From Gnetum montanum (Eukaryota > Streptophyta > Gnetopsida > Gnetales > Gnetaceae), in the NCBI GenBank assembly GCA_015680685.1, contig MNCI01023539.1, forward strand, positions 6,134 through 70,133: 64,000 nucleotides of DNA, written 5' to 3'. The position numbers were made by a program, and so were the translations under genes. The notes under the pieces are model-generated. The model was not told the origin of the DNA, searched no databases, and saw only the letters and a program-made list of their open reading frames with translations. Below, in pieces: positions 47,172-57,144 of the stretch. Positions within the stretch are counted from its first letter, which is position 1, and each line of letters starts with the position of its first letter.

Positions 47172-47332
47172 TGATGATGTTTGAATTAGTTGGCTATGTT
47201 GATAGACATGCATTAACATAGCCCCATCAATGCATAAGTGTCAATGCATACTTTGATGTATTGATGTAGTCTAGTACTTTATCTATATAAATGCACATAC
47301 CCACAATATATAGGATATCTTTGCTTAGTATC
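47172..47332 (+). repeat. Element B 5' LTR, part 1
   Basis: Begins TGATGATGTTTGAATTAG and carries the Athila-like 'catagccccatcaatgcat' block and a TATA box (tataaatg at 47285). It ends with the GTATC that is repeated after element F. Confidence 0.8.
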
Positions 47333-48058
47333 TGTTGGCACATTTTGGCCACTTCATGGAACAAGTTGGCATGATAAAATTGATTAAAGGTTTTTGCAGT
47401 TTGATAGTTGGAGAAGTGGAAAGAATTTTAGTTTGTAGAGAAAAAGAATAAGAGTTAAAATGCAGTTAACAACAGCATTCCTTTAATTTAAGGAAAAAAA
47501 ATATAGGAGCACCATTCCTCAATCAAGCTTACAAGTCTCCACTGATGAGTACAGGACCACCAATGTGTTGTTCTCCCTCTATAATTATCAGCATTGCATT
47601 TCACAGGGCAACAATATAGATATATATATATATTATGATCCACTGGGCTTTACTGATGAATATCCTGATAATCTCAATGCCTGCTTTTCATCTTTATCAC
47701 AACTAACCAAATTCTAGCAGGATTATGAAGGAAGTTCAATTTCTATATGCATCATTTATATGATATAAATCTGTGTGCCCTGTAATGGAAAAGAAAAATT
47801 GGAATTCCGCATGATGCAGGAGATGCTCCGCATTATTGCAAGGGACCACAGTATGTAAACCAAATTTCACGGTACCAATTAAAGCTGAGCATAGCAATCC
47901 ATTATTCCACGGTCTACTACATGACAAGGAAGTCAGGACAAAAGAATCTTTTTCTTTTCATGTGCAAATTATCATCCTCATGGCACAACTCTAAATAATA
48001 TGCACCCTAAAAAAACATTCATATAAAATGGCAGAAATGGGATTATCCAAGGGTCACG

Positions 48059-48252
48059 CTAGTGCCCTTCGTCACTAGAGTTATCATTACCACGGTGGCC
48101 ATACTCCGCAATCATGCTGGTCCAGTTCATTACATTCCACTCAGGCATTTCATCGAATGCCTGCCCTACGAACTCCATTAGCTCTGATTTTGAATACATC
48201 TTGATAAAGCCTAATGCAAACAACAACATGCTTGCGAAATCTAGATTTTCAT
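48059..48252 (-). pseudogene. Captured PPR-gene fragment (minus strand), 5' LTR of F
   Basis: On the minus strand the reading includes 'FIKMYSKSELMEFVGQAFDE', then MPEWNV and 'NWTSMIAEYGHRGN', the hallmark order of a plant pentatricopeptide repeat (the usual form has MYSKCG, A-x-x-x-F-D-x-M-P-x-R-N-V, W-[TN]-[ST]-M-I-A-G-Y). PPR proteins bind organellar RNA. The fragment covers roughly one and a half repeats and runs into a stop (complement of CTA at 48059-48061). Sequence to its left (47500-48050) may be the 3' UTR of the same source gene. There is no start and no transit peptide, so it cannot make a PPR protein. Confidence 0.75.
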
Positions 48253-48280
48253 GATCTGTGCATGAATTTGGGCACCGAGT

Positions 48281-48460
48281 TCCAAGTTGCAGGCAGCGTG
48301 GGGTGGCTTCTCAGACTTGCCCAACCAGCGCACTCTTCTGGAGATGGCCCTGTGGCCCTACACGAGCCTCACTGAGGGCAACATCATCACAGTGCACCAT
48401 GGCCTTGCCCAGTACGACCTTCGTGTTCTGGAGCTCAGACCCACCTTTGTCATAAACGTG
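48281..48460 (+). pseudogene. Captured UFD1-like fragment, 5' LTR of F
   Basis: The plus-strand reading 'KLQAAWGGFSDLPNQRTLLE', then 'MALWPYTSLTEGNIITVHHG' and 'LAQYDLRVLELRPT' follows the N-terminal domain of plant UFD1-like proteins, ubiquitin-binding partners of the CDC48 segregase: LQP-x-W-x-x-F-x-D-LPN, LE-x-x-L, L-x-x-G-D, Y-x-L-x-V-x-E-x-KP. About 55 codons are present; similarity stops after the 'INV' residues, possibly at an exon end. The stretch is clearly less AT-rich than the rest of the LTR. The two LTR copies differ at a few codons. Confidence 0.75.
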
Positions 48461-48656
48461 CACGTATCTTGCTTGAGCATTACCTCTCCAATATTCCTAT
48501 ACCTGGGGTGGATGAATGCAATAAAGAAGGAGATATTTTGTGTTTGAAAGCTTAATCTAGCCTTATATTCGCTTTGGTTGCTCCCTCGAAATGCTTGTTG
48601 GAACATAGGATAGAGGTGGGTTAAATTGTGAATTTGACAACTAGAAGAAGAACTAT

Positions 48657-48821
48657 GGAAATCGGTTCTCTTACAGAGACATCAGCGAAGCCACTGGAGG
48701 ATTCAACATCAACAAGCTGCTGGGTTCCAACATCCTAGCCTCCATATACTGGGGCACTCTCAGAGATGGCACATGGTGGCAGCAACTGAACACCACACAG
48801 CAACATTACCAGACGCAATGG
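48657..48821 (+). pseudogene. Captured receptor-like-kinase fragment, 5' LTR of F
   Basis: The reading 'NRFSYRDISEATGGFNINKL' followed by LGSNILASIYWGTLRDGT matches the start of plant receptor-like kinase domains: F-S-Y-x-E-L-x-x-A-T-x-G-F, then L-L-G-x-G-x-F-x-x-V-Y-x-G-x-L-x-D-G. The glycine-rich loop has lost its second and third glycines, and a TAG stops the frame at 48822. About 55 codons in all; no catalytic part is present. A splice-acceptor-like 'ttctcttacag' overlaps the start. Confidence 0.7.
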
Positions 48822-48844
48822 TAGGGCCTTGTTTTGTGGTGGCG

Positions 48845-48930
48845 GTTGATATATGGTTCAGGCCTGATGCCTTCACATTCGGAGGCGTTCTTAAAACATG
48901 CGCAGGAATCAGAGATCAATCGCTTGCTGC
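48845..48930 (+). pseudogene. Captured second PPR-gene fragment (plus strand), 5' LTR of F
   Basis: 'FRPDAFTFGGVLKTCAGI' is a textbook fragment of a plant PPR repeat (G-x-x-PD-x-[FY]-T-F-x-x-V-L-K-A-C-A). It is on the opposite strand from the PPR piece at 48059-48252, so either one gene was captured in two rearranged parts or two genes are involved. Confidence 0.65.
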
Positions 48931-49175
48931 CAGTTGGTTATCAAGGAAGGAAGAATCGGTTACCAAGAGATGACGTAAAGGATGTGTTGCTAATTGAAGC
49001 ACCTCCTGTAATAGCGCCAGGTAACAACCACCATATTTGAATTTCTTTTTCCAGTGAATGTCACTTTTCCAAGGAAGCCGACAACAAATTTTACGTGGAT
49101 ATCAAGCCAGCATCAAGTGCAAATACATATAATTTAATTATACAAGCATCGTATGGTGTGCTTAATCTACACTAA
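48917..49175 (+). other. Unrecognised coding-like fragment in the cassette, 5' LTR of F
   Basis: One frame reads 'NRLLPVGYQGRKNRLPRDDV' and 'DVLLIEAPPVIAPGNNH'. In the 3' LTR the same frame stays open to 55571 with 'FYMDIKPTSSANTYDLIIQA'; in this copy it stops earlier. A short GT...AG segment with a strong pyrimidine tract ('tttctttttccag', about 49041-49054) suggests an exon edge. I do not recognise the source gene. Confidence 0.4.
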
Positions 49176-49540
49176 GGTAAATGTTGAATTACATTCTTAG
49201 TACCGCCTGTTCATGAGAATTACTAGGGCTTAATGATATTTAATAATTAAAATCCTAAATAAAAATAAAATGACAATTGTATGGAGCGTTATAGTATGGA
49301 TATCTTAGCTTTATTTCTTAAAATTACTGTTTAGGTTGTGACTTATGAAAGAAATATTTGAAGTTTGTAAAGACACATGCCAATGTTAGCATGATTTTCT
49401 CCTAACTTCATGTATAAGTTATAACTTCCTAACTTGTTGGGCAAGTAATATCTCCTAACTTGTTGGGCAAGTTATAACGTCCTTACTTGGGAAAGAAGTT
49501 ACCCAAGATATTTTGTAATACCTAACTACCTATGAGACCC

Positions 49541-49550
49541 TATAAAAAGG
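49541..49550 (+). promoter_or_regulatory. Element F 5' LTR TATA box
   Basis: TATAAAAAGG, conserved in the 3' LTR (55938-55947) and LTR-1 (25783-25792). It places the captured cassette upstream, in U3, about 2.2 kb after the start of the LTR, so host fragments would be transcribed only from the downstream LTR or from outside promoters. Confidence 0.75.
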
Positions 49551-50768
49551 CCTCAAGGATTAGAAGGATATATGACACTTGGGATCACACTCGGGGTCTT
49601 GGAGGAAGATTGTAAAGAAGAAATTTTGAAAGATTACTTATAAGATGACTTGTTAAAGAAAACATTTCAGCCTCTTTGTTATAGTCCTATGAGTTATGTT
49701 TATTATTTTTTATTTTGTTTAAATTTTTTAGCTAGTGATTTAGATAGTATCATGCTTGGCAAGTAATTTTGGGATTTTTAGATTGCTCTTATTGTTCTTG
49801 TTGCACGATAGAAAATTTCTATTAAAATTTTGCCATAGAAGAGCTTGTGTTTGAAAGCCTTAGGAGCATTTTAGTAGTGAATTTTATTATTATGCAATTT
49901 ATAAGAACCACTATTGAGATTTTTGTAAGAGAGCTTCCACATGTAGTCAAGCTATTGAACAATTCAATAGTCAAGAGGGTTCAGAAAATCTTTGGTATTT
50001 TGATAGGACCAGAATAGCTTCTTTTATCTTTAAAGTAGATCTCCGTGGTATTTTAATCAAAAATTTTCAAGTCTTTTGAAGGTTCTGTTAAATGCCATTG
50101 TTGACATCCATTATCTAGCCAAAATAGAGTCTGGTACGTGATAGTTTACACAGCAATTTTTTTTTTGGTAGCATAGTAGGATTGTCTTGAAGAAATAGCT
50201 TATTTGAGCCTTGGAAGTTTAAACAATCCGTAGTTATTGAATTTGGGATAGCTTTATCATGAAGTGTTTACTTGCGTCATTTTACCTTGTTCAAACATTT
50301 GAGATCTTTACACAAATCTGCTTTCTTTTTCTCTTCTTTCTATTTTCATTGAATATCACTCTATTTCTAATTTTCTTGTGGAACTATCTCTTTCTCTGGG
50401 GAAAATTAGAAGTAGATTCCCAGAGTTGTGCTCAAATGTTTTTGCAAAACTTTATTTGTTACAAGTAGGTATTATAAGAATCGCATAAACTAAGCAATTG
50501 AACAGAATAGGAACTCTCAACAACTCACAGTACTTTGCAAAGTTGGTTGAATCTCTTTAAGATAAGTCATTTATAGTTTTACACACAACCCAATTGTTTC
50601 ATTTTTCACAACAGCACACCGCAACAGCACACACACATACTCACATTAACTACTGAGTCTATTTGGAGGTATCTGGGCCTTGGTGTTGCCAGAGACCAAC
50701 AAGCACCTAAATTCTGTTCGAGGACACTCGTTGGCGATTGCATCCCAAACAGTCGCCAATAGTTCTTT

Positions 50769-50785
50769 TGGCACTAGAAGGAGGG
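50769..50785 (+). promoter_or_regulatory. Element F primer-binding site
   Basis: TGGCACTAGAAGGAGGG starts seven bases after the LTR; the family copy at 29024-29611 has TGGCGCTAGAAGGAGGG. The TGG pairs with the CCA end of a tRNA. I cannot name the tRNA with certainty. Confidence 0.65.
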
Positions 50786-50886
50786 ATGAAAATTTAACCT
50801 CTAAGTTCATAAGCCTTATAATTATAGCACATCAACAATTCTTTGTTACTATAAGGGCTTAAAAAATTAAATACTATTTTTAGTTC

Positions 50887-53516
50887 ATGACCAAGAAGAT
50901 TGATAGTTTGGAAAATTTAAAAGTTTCAAAAGATATTCTTGATTCTAAGACTGATTCTTCATCAGAAGAAGAACAAAAGAAAGTTTTTGAATTGGGAACA
51001 AGTAGTGGAATGAAAACTAGAAGATCAAGAAGATCACCCATTATATCTAGTTTATCAATTTATAAGAGAAGATCTAGAAAGTCTAAGAGTTCAACTATTC
51101 AAAGGAATAGGATGGCAAATCCTTGGCAAAGAGTTACACCATTAGGATTTCAAAATTACAATGATATTCCTAAGGTAGTTTACAAATATTTGCCTGAGCC
51201 TTTCATTCCTGGAAAAGCTTATTTAGCTGAAGAATATATTCACATGTTTGAGTTAGCTTTAGCTCATGCAAATATTCAACATCAAGATCAAGCTTGTAGG
51301 TTGTTTGTATCAAATTTAAAGGATATGGCTCAGATTTGGTATTCGAACTTACCAAGTAATAGTATTACAAGTTGGGATGACATGAAGAATTTTTTCTTAG
51401 CCCAGTTTGGTAATCAATTAGATCAACAACAACTATACTATGGGCTGATACAAGCTAAGCAAGGAGTTAAAGAGTCAATTAGAGATTTTAACATCAAGTT
51501 TCAATGAATTTGTGGACTCTTTCAAAGACAATATAGACCATCAGAAGAAATGCTTAAAGAAACTTATCTTAAGGCTGTCAACCCCAACATTTCAATTTGG
51601 TTAAGGAGAACTCCAAACTTAACTACACTAAATGACTACTTTAGTGAAGCTATACAGTAAGAAAAATAGTTGAATTTGAATCCTGAAGAAAATATTGCAA
51701 TTCAAAAAAGAGAAGAAAGAGTTATGATTCCTATGCAAGATTTTGCTCAATTTAAAGCTTTACCAGGTCCATCTCATGTTAAGATAGATAAAGAACATGA
51801 AAGAGTAAAATCTGAAAAAAGACAATTAATGAAAGATATGTCTAACAAAACAGTGAAGCTTGAAAAAGCCTTGGCAAGAGTTAATATCAAGGAAGAAAGG
51901 AAAAATAGAAAGCATAAACATCAAGACACTAAGTTAGCAGAAGATGAGGATGAAAGTAACCTTATTATGTCCAACTTTCTTGATATTGAATCTGATAATG
52001 AGTTATCTAGTGTTCATTATGCAAGTTAATCTTCTAGCAATGGATCTAGCGATACTTCTTCTCTATCAAGTTCTGAAGAAGATATGTCTTTAGATAAAGA
52101 ATGTAATAATAATGAGGAAAATGGATATATTCTTCGATGAAAAGAAAGATTAACTACTTCTAGACCCCCAAATGTTATTACTAATCCATCTACTAAGAGA
52201 AAATATTTTGAGCCAAATAGAAGAGATAAGAATAAAGGTAAAGACAATTAAGTGGAGCAAAGAACTCCAAATCAGTGTTTTAATAAATGGATAAAGAAAC
52301 CAAGCTTTATTGGTGATGGAGAGTATGATTTGATTGAAGACCTTAAACATGTCAAGGCCAATATTAGCTTTTACTAGTTGCTTCAAATAGGAGATCAACA
52401 AAGAAAGGCTTTAGAGTTCACTAAAGGTAAAAGGAGAGTTAGAGAATCAGAGTTAAGTTATGTGTCTAATAATGATGAGAAATTAAAGACCTTGTATGGT
52501 TGTATTCCTAATAAGGAAGCTCCTCCTTTCTTTTTGACAATGAAATTAAAGAATAAATACTTACACAATTGTTTGATTTATTTTGGAGCTACATCTACTA
52601 TAATGGCATTGCCTGTATGTAAGAAACTTGGTTTGATTCCTGAAAAATCAAATAAAAAGATTGTTCAAGTGGATAAAAGTAGAGTGAAGATTGTGGGTCA
52701 ATTACCAAATTTCCTATTGGAAATTGCTTCTGAACCCCATGTCAGAAGTAGAGTAACTATTCAAGTGGCAGATATACCAGATTCGCATAGTCTCTTATTG
52801 AGTAGAAGTTGGAGCAAGAATTTCTCAAGTTACATATCAATAGATTATTCTCACATGTGGCTACCTTGGAAAGGAGAACCAAATCAAATATACATATATA
52901 GTGAACCTTTGATGATTGATAACATTACTTCAAATGGAAAAAGTAAAATGGTTGAAAAAGGAGATGTTGAAAACAAAATTTGTACACTCTAAGAAAATTA
53001 TAGTTCTGAAAAAGAACAATCAAAGAAGATGGATTTTGGGAGAATAATGAGGAAGCCTTTCATTCCTTATGTGATGAGATGTTACCCAGAACATGTGTTA
53101 AAGGCTCACTTGAAAGCTAGAGCATGTGGAGCACCTAAAGAGTGTCCTTTTATGGCTTGGTTGGCTGATGAATTCTCATTCCTCACAAGAATCAAATATT
53201 TGGGGACAATATCAAAATTGCACCCAAGAAGAGGAAAGTGGAGAAGAGCAACCAATCAATGAAGATTCATGGGAAGAAGCCTTTGTGTCCCAAGAAAAAG
53301 AAGAAGGACCCAATTGGGAAGAATAGAAGAATTCATCTGAGAAAGAAGATGAGAAGATTGCTGAAAAAAAATCTCAAGAAGATCAAGTTGAAAGCTCCAG
53401 CAAGCCAGAAAAAAATAGAACAGCCTTCATCACGTCAAAAATTACCTATGAGAAAGTTAGAGATGAGGATTCCTACCAAAGTAACCCTCACAATTTTATT
53501 CCCATCTCAAGAATAG
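50887..53516 (+). pseudogene. Element F gag-protease polyprotein, decayed, with no polymerase
   Basis: A single frame from ATG 50887 to 53262 is interrupted by about nine stops (first TGA at 51505), each one transition away from a Gln or Arg codon. Gag core: 'LAEEYIHMFELALAHANIQH' (near residue 120), then 'DMAQIWYSNLPSNSITSWDD', then a Lys/Glu-rich linker. The protease part begins about 52500: 'KYLHNCLIYFGATSTIM' has Tyr-Phe-Gly where Asp-Ser/Thr-Gly is needed (52579-52587), so it is dead; 'DIPDSHSLLLSRSW' follows as in plant Ty3 proteases. A further block (53029-53200) is unrecognised. After a shift near 53180 an acidic Glu/Lys/Ser tail runs to 53516. Nothing resembling reverse transcriptase follows. 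Confidence 0.85.
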
Positions 53517-53707
53517 TCCATGAATAAAGGACTTGATAATGTACAGTTTATTATTTTTTTTAGGAATGAGGTTTTTATACCACCAAACCTTATGTTTGAT
53601 GGGAATTTTCCTCCAAAAAGATTTATCTGTTTAGCTGTAAAAATTCAATAAAATTTTCAGTACAGTTCAGTTTTAAAATGGGGCTTGCATAAATTTCTTT
53701 AAGCTTT
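53517..53707 (+). other. Element F 3' untranslated interior
   Basis: About 190 bases of AT-rich sequence between the end of the coding region and the purine tract. No feature is seen. Confidence 0.4.
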
Positions 53708-53722
53708 TAAAGGGGGTAGAAA
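53708..53722 (+). promoter_or_regulatory. Element F polypurine tract
   Basis: 'taaagggggtagaaa' ends directly before the TGTTGGCAC of the 3' LTR. It is a good purine run and serves as the plus-strand primer in such elements. Confidence 0.8.
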
Positions 53723-54454
53723 TGTTGGCACATTTTGCCCATTTCATGGAATAGGTTGGCATGATAAAATTGATTAAAGGTTTTTGCAATTTGATAGTTA
53801 GAGAAGTGGAAATAATTTCAGTTTGTAAAGAAAAAGAATAAGAGTCAAAATGCAGATAACAACAGCATTCCTTTAATTTAAGGAAAAACAATATAGGAGC
53901 ACCGTTCCTCAATCAAGCTTACAAGTCTCCACTAATGAGTACAGGACCACCAATGTGTTGTTCTCCCTCTATAATTATCAGCATTGCATTTCACAAGGCA
54001 ACAATATAGATATATATATATATATATATTATGATCCACTAGGCTTTACTGATGAATATCCTGATAATCTCAATGCCTGCTTTTCATCTTTATCACAACT
54101 AACCAAATTCTAGCAGGATTATGAAGGAAGTTCAATTTCTATATGCATCATTTATATGATATAAATCTGTGTGCCCTGTAATGGAAAAGAAAAATTGGAA
54201 TTCCGCATGATGCAGGAGATGCTCCGCATTATTGCAAGGGACCACAGTATGTAAACCAAATTTCACGGTACCAATTAAAGCTGAGCATAGCAATCCATTA
54301 TTCCACGGTCTACTACATGACAAGGAAGTCAGGACAAAAGAATCTTTTTCTTTTCATGTGCAAATTATCATCCTCATGGCACAACTCTAAATAATACGCG
54401 CCCTAAAAAACCATTCATATAAAATGGGAGAAATGGGATTATCCAAGGGTCACG

Positions 54455-54648
54455 CTAGTGCCCTTCGTCACTAGAGTTATCATTACCACGGTGGCCATAC
54501 TCCGTAATCATGCTGGTCCAGTTCATTACATTCCACTCAAGCATTTCATCGAATGCCTGCCCTACGAACTCCATTAGCTCTGATTTTGAATACATCTTGA
54601 TAAAGCCTAATGCAAACAACAACATGCTTGCGAAATCTAGATTTTCAC
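54455..54648 (-). pseudogene. Captured PPR-gene fragment (minus strand), 3' LTR of F
   Basis: Copy of 48059-48252 in the second LTR, same strand, same repeat remnant and same stop. Only isolated base changes separate the two copies, for example in the upstream Pro/Trp part. Confidence 0.75.
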
Positions 54649-54676
54649 GATCTGTGCATGAATTTGGGCACCGAGT

Positions 54677-54856
54677 TCCAAGTTGCAGGCAGCGTGGGGT
54701 GGCTTCTCAGACTTGCCCAACCAGCGCACTCTTCTGGAGATGGCCCTGTGGCCCTACACGAGCCTGACTAAGGGCAACATCATCACAGTGCACCATGGCC
54801 TTGCCCAGTACGACCTTCGTGTTCTGGAGCTCAAACCCACCTCTGCCATAAACGTG
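54677..54856 (+). pseudogene. Captured UFD1-like fragment, 3' LTR of F
   Basis: Copy of 48281-48460. Near its end it reads LELKPTSAINV, which is nearer to the usual UFD1 wording (E-x-KP-x-x-x-I-x-V) than the 5' copy (LELRPTFVINV), so the 3' copy seems to keep the ancestral residues. Confidence 0.75.
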
Positions 54857-55052
54857 CATGTATCTTGCTTGAGCATTACCTCTCCAATATTCCTGTACCT
54901 GGGGTGGATGAATGCAATAAAGAAGGAGATATTTTGTGTTTGAAAGCTTAATCTAGCCTTATATTCGCTTTGGTTGCTCCCTCGAAATTCTTGTTGGAAC
55001 ATAGGATAGAGGTGGGTTAAATTGTGAATTTGACAACTAGAAGAAGAACTAT

Positions 55053-55217
55053 GGAAATCGGTTCTCTTACAGAGACATCAGCGAAGCCACTGGAGGATTC
55101 AACATCAACAAGCTGTTGGGTTCTAACATCCTAGCCTCCATATACTGGGGCACTCTCAGAGATGGCACATGGTGGCAGCAACTAAACACCACACGGCAAC
55201 ATTACCAGACGCAACGG
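55053..55217 (+). pseudogene. Captured receptor-like-kinase fragment, 3' LTR of F
   Basis: Copy of 48657-48821, with the same start, the same damaged glycine-rich loop and the same stop position, so the damage was present before this insertion. A change of CAG to CGG and a few others separate the copies. Confidence 0.7.
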
Positions 55218-55240
55218 TAGGGCCTTGTTTTGTGGTGGCA

Positions 55241-55326
55241 GTTGATATATGGTTCAGGCCTAATGCCTTCACATTTGGAGGCGTTCTTAAAACATGCGCA
55301 GGAATCAGAGATCAATCGCTTGCTGC
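55241..55326 (+). pseudogene. Captured second PPR-gene fragment (plus strand), 3' LTR of F
   Basis: Copy of 48845-48930 with FRPNAFTFGG, where the 5' copy has FRPDAFTFGG; PD is the usual PPR wording, so here the 5' copy is the more ancestral. Together with the UFD1 piece this shows that both LTRs have mutated independently since insertion. Confidence 0.65.
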
Positions 55327-55571
55327 CAGTTGGTTATCAAGGAAGGAAGAATCGGTTACCAGGAGATGACATAAAGGATGTGTTGCTGATTGAAGCACCT
55401 CCTGTAATAGCACCAGGTAACAACCATCGTATTCAAATTTCTTTTCCCAGTGAACGTCACTTTTCCAAGGAAGACGACAACAAATTTTACATGGATATAA
55501 AGCCAACATCAAGTGCAAATACATATGATTTAATTATACAAGCATTGGATGGTGTGCTTGATCTACACTAA
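55313..55571 (+). other. Unrecognised coding-like fragment in the cassette, 3' LTR of F
   Basis: Copy of 48917-49175 in which the frame stays open to TAA at 55569-55571. The last part, 'FSKEDDNKFYMDIKPTSSAN' then TYDLIIQALDGVLDLH, looks like a real protein end with a splice-donor-like 'aggtaaat' just after it. Source gene unknown. Confidence 0.4.
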
Positions 55572-57144
55572 GGTAAATGCTGAATTACTTTCTTAGTACC
55601 ACCTGTTCATGAGAATTACTAGGGCTTAATGATATTTAATAATTAAAATCCTAAATAAAAATAAAATGACAATTGTATGGAGTGCTTATAGTATGGAGAT
55701 CTTGGCTTTATTTCTTAAAATTATTGTTTAGGTTGTGAATTATGAAAGAAATATTTGAAGTTTGTAAAGACACATGCCAATGTTAGCATGATTTTCTCCT
55801 AACTTCATGTATAAGTTATAACTTCCTAACTTGTTGGGCAAGTAATATCTCCTAACTTGTTGGACAAGTTATAACTTCCTTACTTGGGAAAGAAGTTACC
55901 CAAGATATTTTGTAATACCTAACTACCTATGAGACCCTATAAAAAGGCCTCAAGGGTTAGAAGGATATATGACACTTGGGGTCACACTCGGGGTCTTGGA
56001 GGAAGATTGTAAAGAAGAAATTGTGAAAGATTGCTTGTAAGATGACTTGTTAAAGACAATATTTCAGCCTCTTTGTTATAGTCTTGTGAGTTATGTTTAT
56101 TATTTTTTATTTTGTTTAAATTTTTTAGCTAGTTATTTAGATAGTATCATGCTTGGTAAGTAATTTTGGGATTTTTAGATTGTTCTTATTGTTCTTGTTG
56201 CATGATAGAAAATTTCTATTAAAATTTTGCCATAGAAGAGCTTGTGTTTGAAAGCCTTAAGAGCGTTTTAGTAGTGAATTTTATTATTGTGCAATGTATA
56301 AGAACCGTTATTGAGATTGTTATAAGAGAGCCTCTACATGTAGTCAAGCCATTGAACAATTCAATAGTCAAGAGGGTTCAGAAAATATTTGGTATTTTGA
56401 TAGGACCAGAATAGCTTCTTTTATCTTTAAAGTAGATCTCCGTGGTATTTTAATCAAAAATTTTCAAGTCTTTTGAAGGTTCTGTTAAATGCCATTGTTG
56501 ACATCCATTATCTAGCCAAAATAGAGTCTAGTACGTGATAGTTTACGCAAAAAAAAAAATTTTTGGTAGCATAGTAGGATTGTCTTGAAGAAATTGCTTA
56601 TTTGAGCCTTGGAAGTTTAAATAATTCGTAGTTATTGAATTTGGGATAGCTTTATTATGAAGTGTTTACTCGTATCATTTTACTTTGTTCAAACATTTGA
56701 GATCTTTACACAAATCTGCTTTCTTTTTCTCTTCTTTCTATTTCCATTGAATCTCGCTCTATTTCTAATTTTCTTGTGGAACTCTCTTTCTCTGGGGAAA
56801 ATTAGAAGTAGATTCACAAAGTTGTGCTCAAATGTTTTTGCAAAACTTTATTTGTTACAAGTAGGTATTATAAGGATCGCATAGACTAAGCAATTGAGTA
56901 GAATAGGAACTCTCAACAACTCACAGTACTTTGCAAAGTTAGCTAAATCTCTTTAAGATAAGTCATTTATAGTTTTACACACAACCCTATCGTTTCATTT
57001 TTTACAATAGAACACACACATACTCACATTAACTACTGAGTGTATTTGGAGGTATCTAGGCCTTGGTGTTGCCAGAGACCAGCAAGCACCTAAATCTTGT
57101 TCAAGGACACTCGTTGGCGGTCACATCCCAAACGGTCGCCAACA

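Larger units (their letters stand above)
47333..50761 (+). repeat. Element F 5' LTR
   Basis: Opens TGTTGGCACA. The terminal CA has become TA ('gtcgccaata'). Layout: conserved left end to about 47440, host-derived cassette about 47440-49210, conserved part from 'ctagggcttaatgatattta' (about 49225) to the end. TATA box (TATAAAAAGG) at 49541-49550. From the TATA box to the end it also matches LTR-1. A short (TA)n run lies at 47618-47633. Confidence 0.9.
53723..57144 (+). repeat. Element F 3' LTR
   Basis: Opens TGTTGGCACA and closes with an intact 'gccaaca' followed by GTATC. It matches the 5' LTR at a constant offset of 6396 over the captured region, with scattered substitutions. Differences include a longer (TA)n run (54007-54030), an A-run at 56549-56558, and loss of about 20 bases of a CA-rich repeat near 57010. 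TATA box at 55938-55947. Confidence 0.9.

Noticed and set aside
47736-47927. Minus-strand 63-codon ORF, identical in both F LTRs
   Set aside because: Identity only reflects the similarity of the LTRs; the reading has no protein character and probably is the 3' UTR of the captured PPR gene.
48258-48606. Functional UFD1 gene in the element F LTR
   Set aside because: Only about 55 codons of one domain are present, with no start or C-terminal part, and the same fragment is in both LTRs.
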